64,000 nt of DNA from the NCBI GenBank assembly GCA_905250075.1, contig CAJNOP010000216.1, forward strand, positions 145,701 through 209,700, written 5' to 3'. Made by a program: the position numbers and the translations under genes. The notes beneath the pieces are model-generated. The model saw only the letters and a list, made by a program, of their open reading frames with translations, had not been told where the DNA came from and did no database searches. The DNA is from Rotaria sp. Silwood1 (lineage: Eukaryota > Rotifera > Eurotatoria > Philodinida > Philodinidae). The first letter of the stretch is position 1; each line of letters begins with the position of its first letter. Below are positions 1 through 14,477 of the stretch, one piece after another.

Positions 1-1271
1 TTTCAATTTTATATTGAAAGTGATTAGACGCTTCAACAAAATTCACAGTTTAAACAATAAAGCATGTAATAGACAGACCAAATGGGAATCTACGAGAGTC
101 ATTAGATTCAGTTATTCTCCATGGCGCAAGAAGCATTTCTTCATCATAAGCAGAAAAGCACTTATTATTTTGTTCTAGTCGATTATTCCAAGTATCCTCA
201 TTTATATTATGTTCATAAATTCAGTACATGAATTACTTAAATTGTGCACATAACTCATGCAAGAACTTTTAAGTACTTGTTCATAGATACATCTTGAGGT
301 TGGTACAAGAAAAAACCGTCTGACTTAGATTATAAAATTGCAAATGATAACATAGCAGTGAATCTGAGTTTTAGGTAAGAGGAAGTGCTTAATGAAAAGG
401 CAAACAATCATGGTCACAAAACATGTATTGAACTTCATCACAGCAGGGTCTCTCGAAATCTGCTACTCTGATAAAATGAGTAATTACACAGGCTTCTCAA
501 AACAAGCAAACTCACCTAACTCGAATAATACTTTTTGTGTGGAACTCACAATAATGTTTTTCAAAGAAAAATATAGTGAACGTTGGTTGAAAGTTGAGAT
601 TTTGTAGCTCTCTTTGCATTCGTAGCAATGTGCAAGAAAGGCCAACAGCCATCTGAATTCTTTTTCAAACTTCCTAAATAACTCGAAATCTGAATGGCTG
701 GAATATGTTTGTAAATGTATTAAATAATGCAGTTTTAACCTTTACTCACATGAAATTTATACTCAAGGTGTCAAAAATGTTATTGATTTGTGACAGTCAT
801 CATATGATCAACATAAAAAGCGTGAACTGACCAAGTTAGAACTTTTGGAAATAATCAATATCAATGCTACTGAGCTTATCAAAATGTATAATAATGGATT
901 GAGACCTGTAGTAGATATAATGGATATCTGCAGCAAGCTTATTTACTAGTTAAATTCATGGTTATAATAACAATTATGTTAAATTAAGAAATACGAAAAT
1001 GAAAAGAAATGAGCCGTTAGGAATCAGACAAACAAAAAAAATTCTGTTTGAAATACAGAAGTAAAGTAGATCGTTTAGCTGACAATCGATTATCTTTGAA
1101 AAACAACAATGATCTTTTAAACATTCTTCATTTTACGTGTTTTATATTAGATTTCTCAAAACTTTGGACCGACTTTCTTCGGTCCAGCCCAATTCATTAG
1201 TTTAATGAGACTAAAGAATGCATGTAAGTTTCACATTTCAGCCCTAAAGACGCTGTGTTAATTAGCTTTTA
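1..1271. other. Left-edge intergenic region
   Basis: I see no coding sequence that I can support here. The open frames are short, lack splice context and resemble no family. The right part (about 690-1110) is a diverged dispersed repeat listed separately. Confidence 0.5.
690..1110 (+). repeat. Dispersed repeat, copy 1
   Basis: This stretch aligns by eye with about 9400-9790 in an intron of the SH3 adaptor gene. Shared stretches in the same order include a core around 797-822 (CATATGATCAACATAAAAAG then TGTGAACT-like), AAATAATGCAG near 722, and a tail with AGATCGTTT. The copies are diverged, with insertions and deletions. No open frame or terminal repeat is evident, so the class is unknown. 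Confidence 0.6.
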
Positions 1272-1751
1272 TTATTCATATTTAGAAGATGAATTCGGTG
1301 AAATGATTAACTGTTTTTCTAAAATAAGACGATGAGTGTCGACCGATTGTCGTTTATCGATATCAATTAATTTAAAATCATGTGAAATGAGAAAGAGAAG
1401 CATTGATTTGAAAGAATTACGTGTTTTAATCGTCAACGATTTATATTTTTCTTTCATAGCCCATTGTTCAGTTCGATTCATTAGTTGAACAAGTATTCCT
1501 TGTCGACGATGATTAGGAAGAACACCAACAATCCATATATAAAATGATGAATAACGTTCATAACCCATTAAATAACCAACTGGTTGATTATCAATATATG
1601 CAACAAGTATCAATGGATGTTTTACATTATTAATTCTCTCAATTAATTGATTATATGTTGTTGAATCAATTTGAAATTCAGGTATTTGTTGATGAATAGA
1701 AAATGCATCATCAAACAAAGATAAATTTTCTCTGATATCAACTAAAGTCAT
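1272..1751 (-). CDS. GNAT-family N-acetyltransferase, 159 aa
   Basis: This is a single-exon protein of GNAT size and layout. The acetyl-CoA binding motif A is visible near residues 77-87 as VLPNHRRQGIL (the R/Q-x-x-G pattern), preceded by the typical strands LILVAYIDNQPVGYLMGY, where a V-G-Y strand feeds the active site. The substrate cannot be told from sequence. The ATG follows the stop codon of the upstream Ubl-UBA gene by only 25 nt and is immediately preceded on the coding strand by a TTTTAG acceptor, so it may be the downstream member of a trans-spliced operon. The start was chosen because no in-frame ATG lies between that acceptor and 1751. The family is secure; the role is not. Confidence 0.75.
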   Translation of the reverse strand: MTLVDIRENLSLFDDAFSIHQQIPEFQIDSTTYNQLIERINNVKHPLILVAYIDNQPVGYLMGYERYSSFYIWIVGVLPNHRRQGILVQLMNRTEQWAMKEKYKSLTIKTRNSFKSMLLFLISHDFKLIDIDKRQSVDTHRLILEKQLIISPNSSSKYE

Positions 1752-1776
1752 CTAAAACTTTTCAAAAAAAATTATT

Positions 1777-2157
1777 TTATTTATTTCCTAAATATAAAAT
1801 CGCATCAATAACATTCGGATAAAGTTTTAAAGCTTTAATAGCTGTATTTCGATCAATTTTCATTTGTTGCATAAGACATTCAATATCTTTTGTATTTATA
1901 TCTGTTTCATCTTCATTCTGTTCTCCAATACTTAAAAAAGTCATATTTGATATAAGAGATAAATCTTGCCAATTATCTTTTGTATATCGTTTGCCTTTAT
2001 AAATAAGTTTTAAACGATCCGATGATATATGAATATGATTAGCAATCATATTAAATTGTTCTAATTTCGAAAGATTTGATTGTTTATCAAGATTCATATG
2101 ATAAATTGTATTACCATACTTAATAATAATCGGAATGGAAGTCGATGAAGTAGTCAT
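1777..2157 (-). CDS. Ubiquitin-like plus UBA-like domain protein, 126 aa
   Basis: The N-terminal ~80 residues look like a ubiquitin-like beta-grasp: strands around IPIIIKYGNTIY, a helix around NLSKLEQFNMIANH, then LKLIYKGKRY, the counterpart of ubiquitin LIFAGKQL. An acidic linker (about 82-92) leads to a C-terminal UBA-like segment, IECLMQQMKIDRNTAIKAL, of the type seen in NAC-alpha and HYPK. Such Ubl-UBA proteins usually act as ubiquitin or chaperone adaptors, but I do not recognise a specific orthologue. The coding strand has a TTATTTAG acceptor ending 3 nt before the ATG. The 3' end carries AATAAA overlapping the stop codon, and the GNAT gene starts 25 nt downstream. Confidence 0.65.
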   Translation of the reverse strand: MTTSSTSIPIIIKYGNTIYHMNLDKQSNLSKLEQFNMIANHIHISSDRLKLIYKGKRYTKDNWQDLSLISNMTFLSIGEQNEDETDINTKDIECLMQQMKIDRNTAIKALKLYPNVIDAILYLGNK

Positions 2158-2364
2158 GATCTAAATAAGTAGTTTCTTTTAGTTAAGCAAGAAAAAAGAA
2201 AGACAATGAATTGAAAATTCACTTTAATTAGTTTTTCTAATAAAAAGAAAAATAATTCCATCGGTATAATCGATCAAATTTAAAATACAATTTTTTTACA
2301 AACACAATATAATAAATATACATTTATATATATAAATATGAATCACGGTATGAAATAAATAAAA

Positions 2365-2715
2365 TTATTTTTGTTCAATAAATGAATTTTCCAAACAAAT
2401 AAATACCATAAAAAGTGGTAATAAACTAGTACAATATTCAAATTCTTTATAATTAGAAAAATCAATAATTTTTTCTGTTCTTATTAATGTTAAAATTGTA
2501 TTTAAAATATGTTGACCACCAACTTTATCTTCTAGATAAAGACGTAATTTAAATATAATTTCTTCTGTTGTTGCATGAACTTTTTGTGCTTCATGTAGAC
2601 AATGTAAACCATCAAGATAATCATTTATGGTTAACATTGTCATTGGTGGTGTTATTGATGTAGAACAAGTAGCTGAATGAACATTTTCTAATGATGAATA
2701 TGATGGAATGTTCAT
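2365..2715 (-). CDS. Hypothetical protein, 116 aa
   Basis: I do not recognise this protein. The ATG at 2715 gives a 116-residue product with a Ser/Thr-rich N-terminus, a predicted helical middle (YLDGLHCLHEAQKVH, then IIFKLRLYLEDKVGGQ) and a hydrophobic stretch near the C-terminus (TSLLPLFMVFICLEN). It may be a complete small gene or the last exon of a longer one. It is the first member of a minus-strand series with the Ubl-UBA gene (207 bp further on) and the GNAT gene. Codon use and AT bias match its neighbours. It is kept because the open frame is collinear with two convincing genes. Confidence 0.4.
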   Translation of the reverse strand: MNIPSYSSLENVHSATCSTSITPPMTMLTINDYLDGLHCLHEAQKVHATTEEIIFKLRLYLEDKVGGQHILNTILTLIRTEKIIDFSNYKEFEYCTSLLPLFMVFICLENSFIEQK

Positions 2716-2724
2716 ATTAATCAA

Positions 2725-5700
2725 TGAAACTCAAAATAATGATTTAAATAAATTGTTTAGGATTGAAATAAACTACTACTTAGAACAAGTTCACCATTTC
2801 TTTTTAAATTACATTTAGCCTCTGCAATAAAAAGAGGGCGTTCAATACCAGCATACATCACAGAACAGTTATAGATCTTTCTTTGGAAGAATTTTATATT
2901 TTATTGCATATCAAGGTTTCATTTAATAATTTTTCCACTAAGAATAATTTATATAAATCATATTTTTTTCTTATCAATGGCAACCAATTAAATACAAATA
3001 ATTTGAATAATATCACTTTATTAAAATTCATTACAGTGAACACATTCCATATTGGACCAGATGTTGGTCTTACGAAACGAGTTTTACTGGAGTTGAATCA
3101 TTGTATATGTATGTAAATATCTTCCATATTCAAAACGAAATACACGGATAATGGAAATTTCATGTCACTATTTTTGGCCTTATTATCTATAATATTGATG
3201 TCAAAGTCGACTGATACAAACATTCTATTGATTTAGCTTTGAAATTCGTAATTGATTATGATATAATGAATTATTTTATTTTTTCATTTTATTTAACTAT
3301 ATTTCTTTCCTAGAATTCAACATGTATAAAAAGCATTTATTTTATTGATAAGATCTTCTTAGTATTCTTGTTTATGTATCAATACAATGAACTATTTTAA
3401 TATTAGAACAGAAAGAATAGTTTAGTTCTTAAAAAGGAAAATTTAACTGATTTTCTACCGTTTAGTTTTCTTTGGGACATGTGTTGATTAGAAACGGCAA
3501 AAACTATAAAGGTCTTTTATGAAATTCAATGTCACGTTAATATGTATTGATTGTTGTATTGGAAAATGATAAGTTTAAAATGATTTGACAATAATTGACG
3601 TTTTACGATGTTCACAATGTGTTCATAAAACGAAAATGATTTCAAATACTTGTTCATATTCTCAAAACAATGAATCGATGTTTACACGTGCATTTTTTCA
3701 TGAGATAAAAGTACTTTATAGTATTGGTTTATACTATTATATATCCTACAGGTAATATGGTAAGAAACAAACAATCTAGGATGATTTTTGAGTAACCATT
3801 TTTTCCCTTGATTTTAAACGCTCTTTTATAACATTCTGCACGGGAATTGTTTTCGATCTTTTGAACAGTTTATTAATTGTCAATTAATAATAAATAATGA
3901 CTGATAGAAAATTGGCACGTTGTTTTATAGGGTATAATCTGTTGGTTCGGTTTCGAATCTGGATCTGGGACCAACTGAATGAGCTTTAATGCTAGCAAAA
4001 TGAAAATTAATATACGAGAAAGAAAAATTCAATAATTATTAATTGCATAAAAGAAAAATTTAATAATATCTTATCTGAAATTAAGTAAATTTTCAAAATT
4101 GTGGGATTTCGTTCACAATTTTATTAAATACTAACAATGTTCAGTTAATCTGTTATGCAAAAATAAAAAGTAAGAAATGATAAATATAATAACCAAAAAA
4201 TTGTTTGTATTTTCACGGTAGTATTACTGTATACAAAAAGCTATAACAAGGAGGAAAGTTTGAAATAAACTCAGAAGAATTATACCACATGGGGTTTAGG
4301 ACAGTTGCTCGACGGACAGTTGCTCGATAGGACAGTTGCTCGATAGGACACTTGCTCGATCGCTTTTATATAAGTATGATGATTGAATACGACTAAACAT
4401 TACAGAGATAATGACCGTCAGTGTGCTCTACATATAGACTAATCAGTTTAGTCAATTTTGTCTTGAATTATTATACTGAAAATTAAGCGATCATGTCATT
4501 CGTGAGCAAGTGTCCTATCGAGCAACTGTCCTAGCGAGCAACCGTCCGTCGAGCAACTGTCCGCGCGCAACTGTCCGTCGAGCAACTGTCCGGATCCCAC
4601 AACATGACATGCCATCGAAACCATGTCATGGAACAATATATTACGGTTTAAACAACTAAAATATTCGTAATACTCTATTATTACTATCAAAGTGTAGCTT
4701 AACAACTTCCTTCTGTGTAGCAAGTGTTGCATACATTTCACTTTCATTTGATATGTCTGTTATTCAAAATACTGACTTATATGTAGCCAATAATAGTTAA
4801 ATAATCAAAATATAACAAGAGAGTAGATGAAAATTTCTCAATTGAATTCTTCGAATTTAGAAAACAAGTTAAAGTCGATTTAGATTATTTTATTAAAGTT
4901 TTAGTGTAAATTATGATTGAAAGTATCTATGATGAACTTTAGAAATTATTCCTATGCCGTAGATATAAAAGACCACGCAATGGTTATTGTATGAAAGGTG
5001 GATGTGGGTGATTTTTTTTTCTTTGTCGACATCTTCGTATCTTTGTAGTAAAGACATTCATTTCTCTTAGTTGCACTCCGGTATCACATGTTTTGATTTT
5101 TTGATTACTTCTAACCTAGATAGTTTTTTCGCGCATTAAAACTCGTTTATAAATCCTAATCTATGAATCATACAAACATTACAAACCTTGATTAAAAAAG
5201 AGCACTTATTTCTAATTCTAATTCCAAGTTTTATATTTCTGATAGCGACTTTTGTCAGTTGAAAAATGAAGGAACGTTTTGTCTCGAAAATTTCAGGCCA
5301 TCTATTAAATACCGCCTAAGGACACTTGAATATCATCAGATCTTCTCTATTTAGAATGAGAATTTGAAAGAATAGCTTACCTAATTAGTTGTGCTCAATT
5401 ATTTATTATACTTTACCTATGTGATTAACATACTTTCTAAGTATATAATAAAGATATGCGCCCATTTTTTTTTACTTTCCTCCGCAGTAAATATATTCAT
5501 ACATCGCTTATCGAAGGTAAATATGAAAAATCATAAGATAAAAGTCTTACTAAAACTGACAAAAAAAAATACTCATTCTGAATGAAAATTTTATTCATAA
5601 AGATGAATATTTTACTTTTATATGTGCGTAATTCCATTAGTAACGGTAAGGATACTGCTAATTATCATAAGCAATTGAATGTTTCTCGGAAAAATTAGCT

Positions 5701-6057
5701 AGATTGTTCAATCATCGACATCTAGCGATCTCTATGAAGGATTAAATATGAATTGTCCTAGTCTCCGACCATTCTATCAAGTTTTGTATAGGAGCTTAAA
5801 ACTCTTTCATTTAAGAAACAAAACAGAGAATAATTTCTTTGCTTTTCTGATGACCTTTTTTTTCTTCCATTCTCTTATGTCTCTTATCACTTTCTGTTCT
5901 TCGCTCTAGTAACAGAATAGTATGTATTCGTTTGTTTGCGTGATATTTGACATCTTCTGTTGCATGAAGTATATGTACATAGAAAATGTGATATATGATA
6001 CTGTTGATTGCTATGTTTTTTATGTTTTAGATTTCATTTTAAATGCATTAAAAGAAC
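2725..6057. other. Intergenic region upstream of the SH3 adaptor gene
   Basis: Apart from the inverted-repeat element at about 4290-4602, I see nothing I can support in this 3.3-kb AT-rich interval. The promoters of the divergent flanking genes should lie here, but no conserved motif stands out. Confidence 0.4.
4290..4602. repeat. Inverted-repeat element built from a GGACAGTTGCTCGA motif
   Basis: The left arm (4300-4361) has four tandem copies of GGACAGTTGCTCGA with a 1-3 nt spacer. The right arm (4503-4591) carries about five copies in the opposite orientation (TCGAGCAACTGTCC). The two arms are separated by about 140 bp of unique AT-rich sequence. Outer flanks also pair loosely (GGGG before the left arm, ATCCCA after the right). 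No open frame supports a transposase, so this looks like a non-autonomous fold-back element. No clear target duplication was found. Confidence 0.7.
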
Positions 6058-9000
6058 AGTGAGAGTTTATATAATAGTTAAACAAATTAAAATATTGAAG
6101 ATTTTCTTGTTTTTTGTTAGTGGGAACTTATATTGTTAATCATGATTATATAGCAAAAACATCGGATGAATTAACAATACGAAAAGGAGATATAATAACT
6201 GATGTTGTACCATCCGATGATGGATGGTTAAAAGGAAAATGTCAAGGAAAGATTGGGTAAGTTTAAGTTTTTAAATTGAAAATTTTCTTTTATATTAAAT
6301 TTTGTTCTTTAGTTATTTTCCAGATACTAATGTTACAGTAAGAAGAATTTTCGAATCTATTTTTCATATTAAAATGATTTTTTTTGTAAAAAAAAAAAAA
6401 GTTAGTAAACAAAGAAAAGGCAAATAAACGAACATTTATAACAATAAATACTGGAAAAAAAAATGAAATTACACAAAAACGTTCACTTATACATAATAAT
6501 ACTTGTCAGTTTTATTTTTCTATTTATTATTTATTTAGTATAATTTATATTCTAGCTTCTCAAAATAGTACATTATTTCAAGTGAAAGCTCTTTATACAT
6601 ATCAATCAATGCAAGATGATGAATTATCTATTAAACCAAATGATATTATTAATGTTACTCAATTGGTTTGTTTAATTTCTTATTTATTATATGATTAATT
6701 AATAATTATATTTTTAGATTGAAAAAGGTTGGTATGAAGGTATACTTAATGGTAAAATTGGTTTTTTTCCATCGAATTATGTTATACGTATCAATGAAGA
6801 TAACAGTAAGACAAATCAAGTAATTAAACAGAAATCTATTAATGGTCATCATACACCTGTTCAACATGAAATATCAAAGAAAACATCTTTAATAAAAGCT
6901 CGTGTTTTGCATGATTATGAAGCAGAAGCTAAAGATGAATTAACATTAAAGACTAATGATATTGTTACTATACTTGATAAAAATCTTGATGATGAAGGAT
7001 GGTGGAAGGTAGATTTGAATACGAGAGAAGAATTTTTTTTTTTTTGCTATCAATATCCTGAAAAATAGTTCGAACACTAGCTGAAAAGTATGGAGATATT
7101 ACAGGTTAATGATAGCGTTTAAGTTAATATTTTGGTCTCGTTCGGGAACACTAGAACATTTGCATAGAGATAGGTCTTAAGAGGTTCCTACTTTCCAGAG
7201 TTTCTGAAGAATTGCTCATTAGAAATATTTGAATCTTTCAGAATAGATAGATCTCAATCAATAGAACAAAAGTTATAATACACTTCGAATCTTCAAAACG
7301 CTTCATCTCGAAAATATCTGGACGTAATGATTAAAAACTTCCTCTACTATTGGTTTCACTTTCTTACAGAGAATTCTTTTCAAGTGTCAAATCACATTTT
7401 GGACAAGAACTTATCAGTAATAGAAACGTCTAAAACAGTTTATTTTTTCGGATCTTCATGTTTGAGATAGTGAAATTTTTGCTGAGTTTTTCAGTAAGAA
7501 TTTGTCGTCAGGTCAGTTGAAAAAAAAATGATTTAGCTTTTGAACAGGAGGAAGTGCTCCAATAATGAAAACAGTTTATAGTGTAAGTTTTATATCCTTT
7601 CAATATTCTTATCGTAAGATACTGCAATGATAAAACTTTATTGTTTTGATTGTTCATGTATATTGACAGATTAGATGTTCTGATTTCGAGATGCAAATCA
7701 ACAGAACTGAAACTTTCACAATAAACTTTTCTCATTAAGACTTGTTCCTATGTAAAGTTTCAAATCAAAACTCAAAAAAAGGAGTTTTCCTGATATTTCT
7801 AAGGTAGATCAAAGCATTGACTTAACAGATGTCGTAAAAATGCAATATCTCACTCACAATAAGCTAAGAACTCGAACATTTTTTAGAGTACTCATAGTTC
7901 ATCAGGATCTACCTAAAGCACACATTCTCAACTTAAAAGCGATTCATGAGTTGCAAGACTTCGCTTTTCGGTGTTAAATTGAAGAAGAGCAAGCAAAGGA
8001 TTGGTCATCTTTCTCTTCAAGCATTTTTTTTTTCTAGCAAAAAAAAACGAAACGAAAATAGTTTAGTGCATCATGATCAACTATTTTAGAGTTCTAATTA
8101 TGTAGGATAAGTTCGCAGTTTTTTTTCTTCAAACTATATAGGTTTAGTTCTGTTTTCTTGCTGATATAAAACGAGTTGTCAAACTTGAAGTAGTCGTACT
8201 TCACTACAGTGCTAAATAATAATCCTGCTATTGAAAAATCACTTTGTATCAATAGAAAAACTGAACGAAATCCATATGATTCAGAAAAACCATAAATTTA
8301 TTGGATATATTTAGAATTTTGAAATAATAAATCATAATGCAGTATACTAAATAAGAACTAAGTTTAAATGATCTTGAATAAACTTATAAAAGTAATTTCT
8401 TTTGTTGATGATCAATTTCTTTCAAAATTACAGATCCATTACTGTTTTAACTTCTTCTTTTTTTTTCTTAAGGGTGAATTGAACGGACGAATCGGAATCT
8501 TTCCTGGTTAGATTTCAATTTTCTCTTGTTATTAATTACTATATTTATTTATAATAGATAATTGTGTCGAAGAAATTCCTGAATTAACGGTTTGTTACTT
8601 TGATATTTACAAAGAAAAAGATAAAAATATATTTTTTTAACAGAATTCAAAACATCGACCAAAAACACCTGAAATTGGAGCTAGACATCCTTCTCAAGCA
8701 TTATCAAAAAGAAAATCCAACAATGATGGTTAGTTTATTTATAGATTAAAACTAAATAAGACTAGTTTTTCATAACTATGTTGTATTTTCGATAGATTCA
8801 TCTCATAATCTTTCTAATGAACCTCAACATACTACGAAGTCACGATCAGTTAGTTTCAAAGATGGTATTTTAATAAAAAAAAAGAAAATGATAAATATTT
8901 ATAAAAGAATATTATTTTACTTAGATGATTCAAAGCAAGATCATTATAGAGAAGTGAAAAATCTTGATTCTGAAGAAAAATTAAGTGACATTGATAAACA

Positions 9001-10538
9001 AACATCAATTTTACGTAATCGGCAATTATCAGCAATAGGAAGAAAAAATGTTCATTATACTTTTCAAAATTTTGTATTTGATTGAATAACAATTTTTGTT
9101 TATGTAGGAAAATGGATTAATTAGAACAACTGGTTCACTTGATGAAACAATTCGTTCGCAATCAGTTGATTTAAAAGTTAGTTCGTTTATGATTTATAAT
9201 GACAATGAGTATTGACTTAATTATACATATGATATTCAATAGATAACTATATAAGATAGAGTTACTATACATTTTTATAAATGATTTTGTGAAACCGAGG
9301 TCAGAGACCATTCCGTATATTTTCCATAGCAATTAAAATAGGTGCTAAATAGTATTAATCACAAGACCTGAGCTATTCTAGATTATGCCAAAGTCTTGCT
9401 CGCAATTTACAAAGTTAGAACATATTTGTAAATGTTCAAAATAATGCAGCTTTTAGTTTTTGTATGCATAAAAATATATAGTCAAGACGACAACAATGAT
9501 GGGTAATTAGTTATAAATTGATTTTTCACAGACGTCATATGATCAACATAAAAAGTGTGAACTAATCACGTGAGAAAATTGTAAATATCAGTGTTTGTAA
9601 GTTTATCGATATGTAAAATAGTCTGGTAAGACTTGCTCTAGATCTCATAGATATATACAACAGATCAATTCGCCAGTTACAACGCAAAAAAGAACAGAAT
9701 GTTTCTGTTGAAAATACATAAACAAATAAGACAGATCGTTTCTTTGGCGATTGAAAACCATTTAAAAAGAACTGATGTCCATGCCAGAAGGATGATGTAA
9801 AGTTCAGTAACCTGCAGTTCTCAACAATTGAAATCGTAGATCTCTGTATGAGTTTTTGTTTCGGTCTTGCGTAGATCGAAAAGAAACTAACTTCAGAATA
9901 TCGTTTTCGAAAATCTTCATCTGCAACTCACCTGATTGGTCAATCATTGACCAATCCAATTTCAGTTTACTTCAATGGCCCTGGATCTTCTCTCTTCAAA
10001 GTTAAAAACTACAGAGCTCTATGATGTTCCTATCAAAAATTATTCAAAAATCAATGAAATGTATTGTATTATGAAAGGAACAGCAGTTTTCTAATATGCT
10101 TTAGAGTGAAAATAAAATGCATACTCCAACGCCTCCATCATATCAACGAGGTAAAATAAATAATTCTACAAAAGAATTTCAAAAAAAAAAAAAAACAAAC
10201 ATTTTTTTTGTTCTTAAGAACCAGGTCAAGTAGAATCACCTCGTTATGCTAATCGTTCATATTCAATAACCAGTACAAATAATTCTACACTAATTAATAC
10301 TAATGAATCAAGAGATTCTCTTTCTGGTAGTACAACAACAACAACAATAACACTTGAACAATTAAAAAAAGATTTAATGCAAATAAAATTAACAATGAAT
10401 GAAATGAAATTAAAATTTACTGATCAAATACAAGATCTTATTCATGAATTAGATGAAGAAAAAAAAGCTCGTGCTACATTACAAATTGAAATTGAACGTT
10501 TACAAAAACTTGTTCAAAAATCATCACGTATTAATTGA
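6058..10538 (+). CDS. SH3KBP1-like: CIN85/CD2AP-like adaptor with three SH3 domains and a coiled coil, 481 aa
   Basis: Exons: 6058, 6121-6256, 6313-6337, 6402-6504, 6556-6665, 6718-7008, 8473-8506, 8558-8589, 8644-8728, 8796-8864, 8925-9049, 9108-9176, 10105-10150, 10219-10538. They sum to 1446 nt, exactly 482 codons, with GT-AG at each join. SH3-A is residues ~2-56 (ELTIRKGDII, DDGWLKG), SH3-B ~93-148 (ALYTYQ, DDELSIKPNDII, KGWYEG, FFPSNYV) and SH3-C ~184-240 (ARVLHDYEAEAKDELTL, GWWK, FPDN). A Pro/Ser-rich linker and a C-terminal coiled coil (~413-475, ending in DEEKKARATLQIEIERLQK) follow. This order is diagnostic of the CIN85/CD2AP family, which links Cbl, endocytosis and actin regulators in the cytoplasm. 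The start codon appears to be split by an intron (A at 6058, TG at 6121), because the upstream frame is closed. Introns of 1.46 kb and 0.93 kb contrast with the others at ~50-70 nt. Confidence 0.9.
9400..9790 (+). repeat. Dispersed repeat, copy 2 (intronic)
   Basis: This is a diverged copy of the repeat at about 690-1110, lying inside the 0.93-kb intron (9177-10104) of the SH3 adaptor gene in the same orientation. Recognisable anchors are AAATAATGCAG, CATATGATCAACATAAAAAG and AGACAGATCGTTT. Its insertion explains why this intron is long. Confidence 0.6.
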
Positions 10539-12772
10539 TATTTCAATTAATATTGTTTTCATTTTCTTAATGAAATTCTTTGTACTTATTACTTCCTATT
10601 ACTTAATACTTTCAACATTCCTTTTTGTGAACAGTCTTTTTTTTTTCATTTAGTTTACATTATAAATTTTACTTTCCTTTTTTGAATCGGTTTTAGAAGA
10701 AAAAAAAAAACATAGTTTTGCTATCTTGTTGTTTTCTTTCATGTATATAAATACTGTTTTTTTTTTTAAATTTCTTTCTTCCTTTTCTGTTTTATTGCAA
10801 TTATGTAAATTAAAAATAATACATCTGTTTATTGAATATATAACAATGTTTGAGAATACATTGATTTTATGGAAAATTCTCATCGATCGTCAACTATAGT
10901 ATTCTTTTCAATTCCAACTGAAGTTTTGAAATATTTATTTTTGTATTAGATTCATATTTTATTAATATTCTAAATTTTACTAATTTAAGAAGAAAATGAA
11001 ATAATATGTTTGTACATATTAGAACGAATTACAAGACAAAAATATTGAGTGTAAACCATAAACAATCTATACATATCACATTATACAAAAATCGCTTTAC
11101 TAAGAACAACCAAAGTTTGGAAATCTCGGTTATATCTGGAGTTAAAGAGTGTATGTTTTGTACCATCTGATCAAGCAATAATCATAGACCATATTCATAA
11201 GAAAAATGTCAAAAAAGAAAATAAATAGTTAGTTTTCTGATGTATTATCATCGACCTTAACAAAGTCATCAACTAGCAATAGAAGACAAAATATCAAAGT
11301 TATCGAATAGTTTCTTATCGTTTACGGCTGATACTTTTTTGTATACATATAGAATAAAAATACTTAAATCTATGGTATGGGGACCATATGTGCAAAATAT
11401 GAGAAAACAATCGAAACAAAACAGTAGATATGACATTTAGTTTTTAATTATACAAATAAATAGTTTTTCTTTTTCAGAATTCTCAACAATCATACTTTTG
11501 AGAAGAATATTCAATTTTTTCATCGTTGATATAACTTTTGAATCACTCGGAATTTTTACGTCAGAAAAATTTTGTTGAATTAACGAATGACAGTCATCAA
11601 TTGATCTTAGATCAAATCAAAATAAAATTGAATAAAAAATTTTCTGTCATATAAAAATTATGATTTATTGTATGTAGACAAAATTCATTTTCTTGATTTT
11701 TAATGCGAATCAACTAATCTCTATGATATCTTATAACGATTATTAAATATAAAATAGTACTAAATTATTTACATCAATTAAATTCTCATAACAAAATACA
11801 TTTAATATATACATAATAATTATCTGTCTCATTAAATCTACATTAGTTATGTGTTAATCATTTATTAATCTATATCATATGTTTATTCGTACTTTCGTCA
11901 ATATACTACGACACTTATAGAAACCATTAGTATACCGCGATAGAATGGAGGTTAACAAGTAGTAAAAGGATGTTATAGCGTACATTATAGCAAATGATCT
12001 ACTAACGATTTTTGTTCGATTAACATAATGTCAGAAGTAAATGACACAAAAAAAAATATATTGAAATATACAAGATAGGCATTTGTCTTTTTCTTTGCTC
12101 ATAGATCATAATAGTAAACTATTTCTTTATTGTGGAGAAATGTCTCCCATACTATATACAATAAAACAATTTATTTATGATTAACAACAACAATTATATT
12201 GTTTTTCACACATTTTAATCCCATAGGAGTTATACTAATAGCTTTTTTTTTATACTTTCAATAACGATCAAACAAACGAAAAAAAAAACCTAATTTTCTT
12301 AATTAAATAAATAACAAGTTTTTTTTTTCCGAGTTCAATAGGTTTTCTGCAAAAAACAAATAATTGAAAATTCTTTCCTTGTCTTACATTTTATTGAAAT
12401 GACTTCCTGAATCAAGAAGCAAAAAAAAGAAAACAGCACGAATGATAACAAAACATGCATTATACAAAAACAAAAAACCAAACGTTTTTTTTTTGCATTT
12501 ATATGAATTATGTTCGTTAAAAAACAAGAACCATGAAATGAAAACACTGAGTGGAAACAATTAGATGATAATTTAATATAACAATGTGATTTTTTTTTTA
12601 AAAACAAGTCTTTACTTTATCTTTGATATTAAACTACAGTATGACGAAAAATCAAAACATCATTATATGATCAAAATGAAAAAAGATTTGAGCCAACAAA
12701 CTTAGAAGCCAAACAAAAAAAAGACTTGTTTTTGTTTTATATACACACAATTATTTAAACTGACATTTTGAA
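10539..12772. other. Convergent intergenic region, AT-rich
   Basis: This interval lies between the ends of two convergent genes (SH3 adaptor and PP1). It holds only AT-rich sequence with many homopolymer A/T runs. I see no gene, RNA or recognisable repeat. Confidence 0.45.

Positions 12773-14477
<1,705 letters not shown>

Noticed and set aside
12335..12607. Minus-strand open frame of 90 codons between SH3 adaptor and PP1
   Set aside because: The product is a Phe/Lys/Cys-rich translation of poly-A/T tracts with no domain; likely chance.
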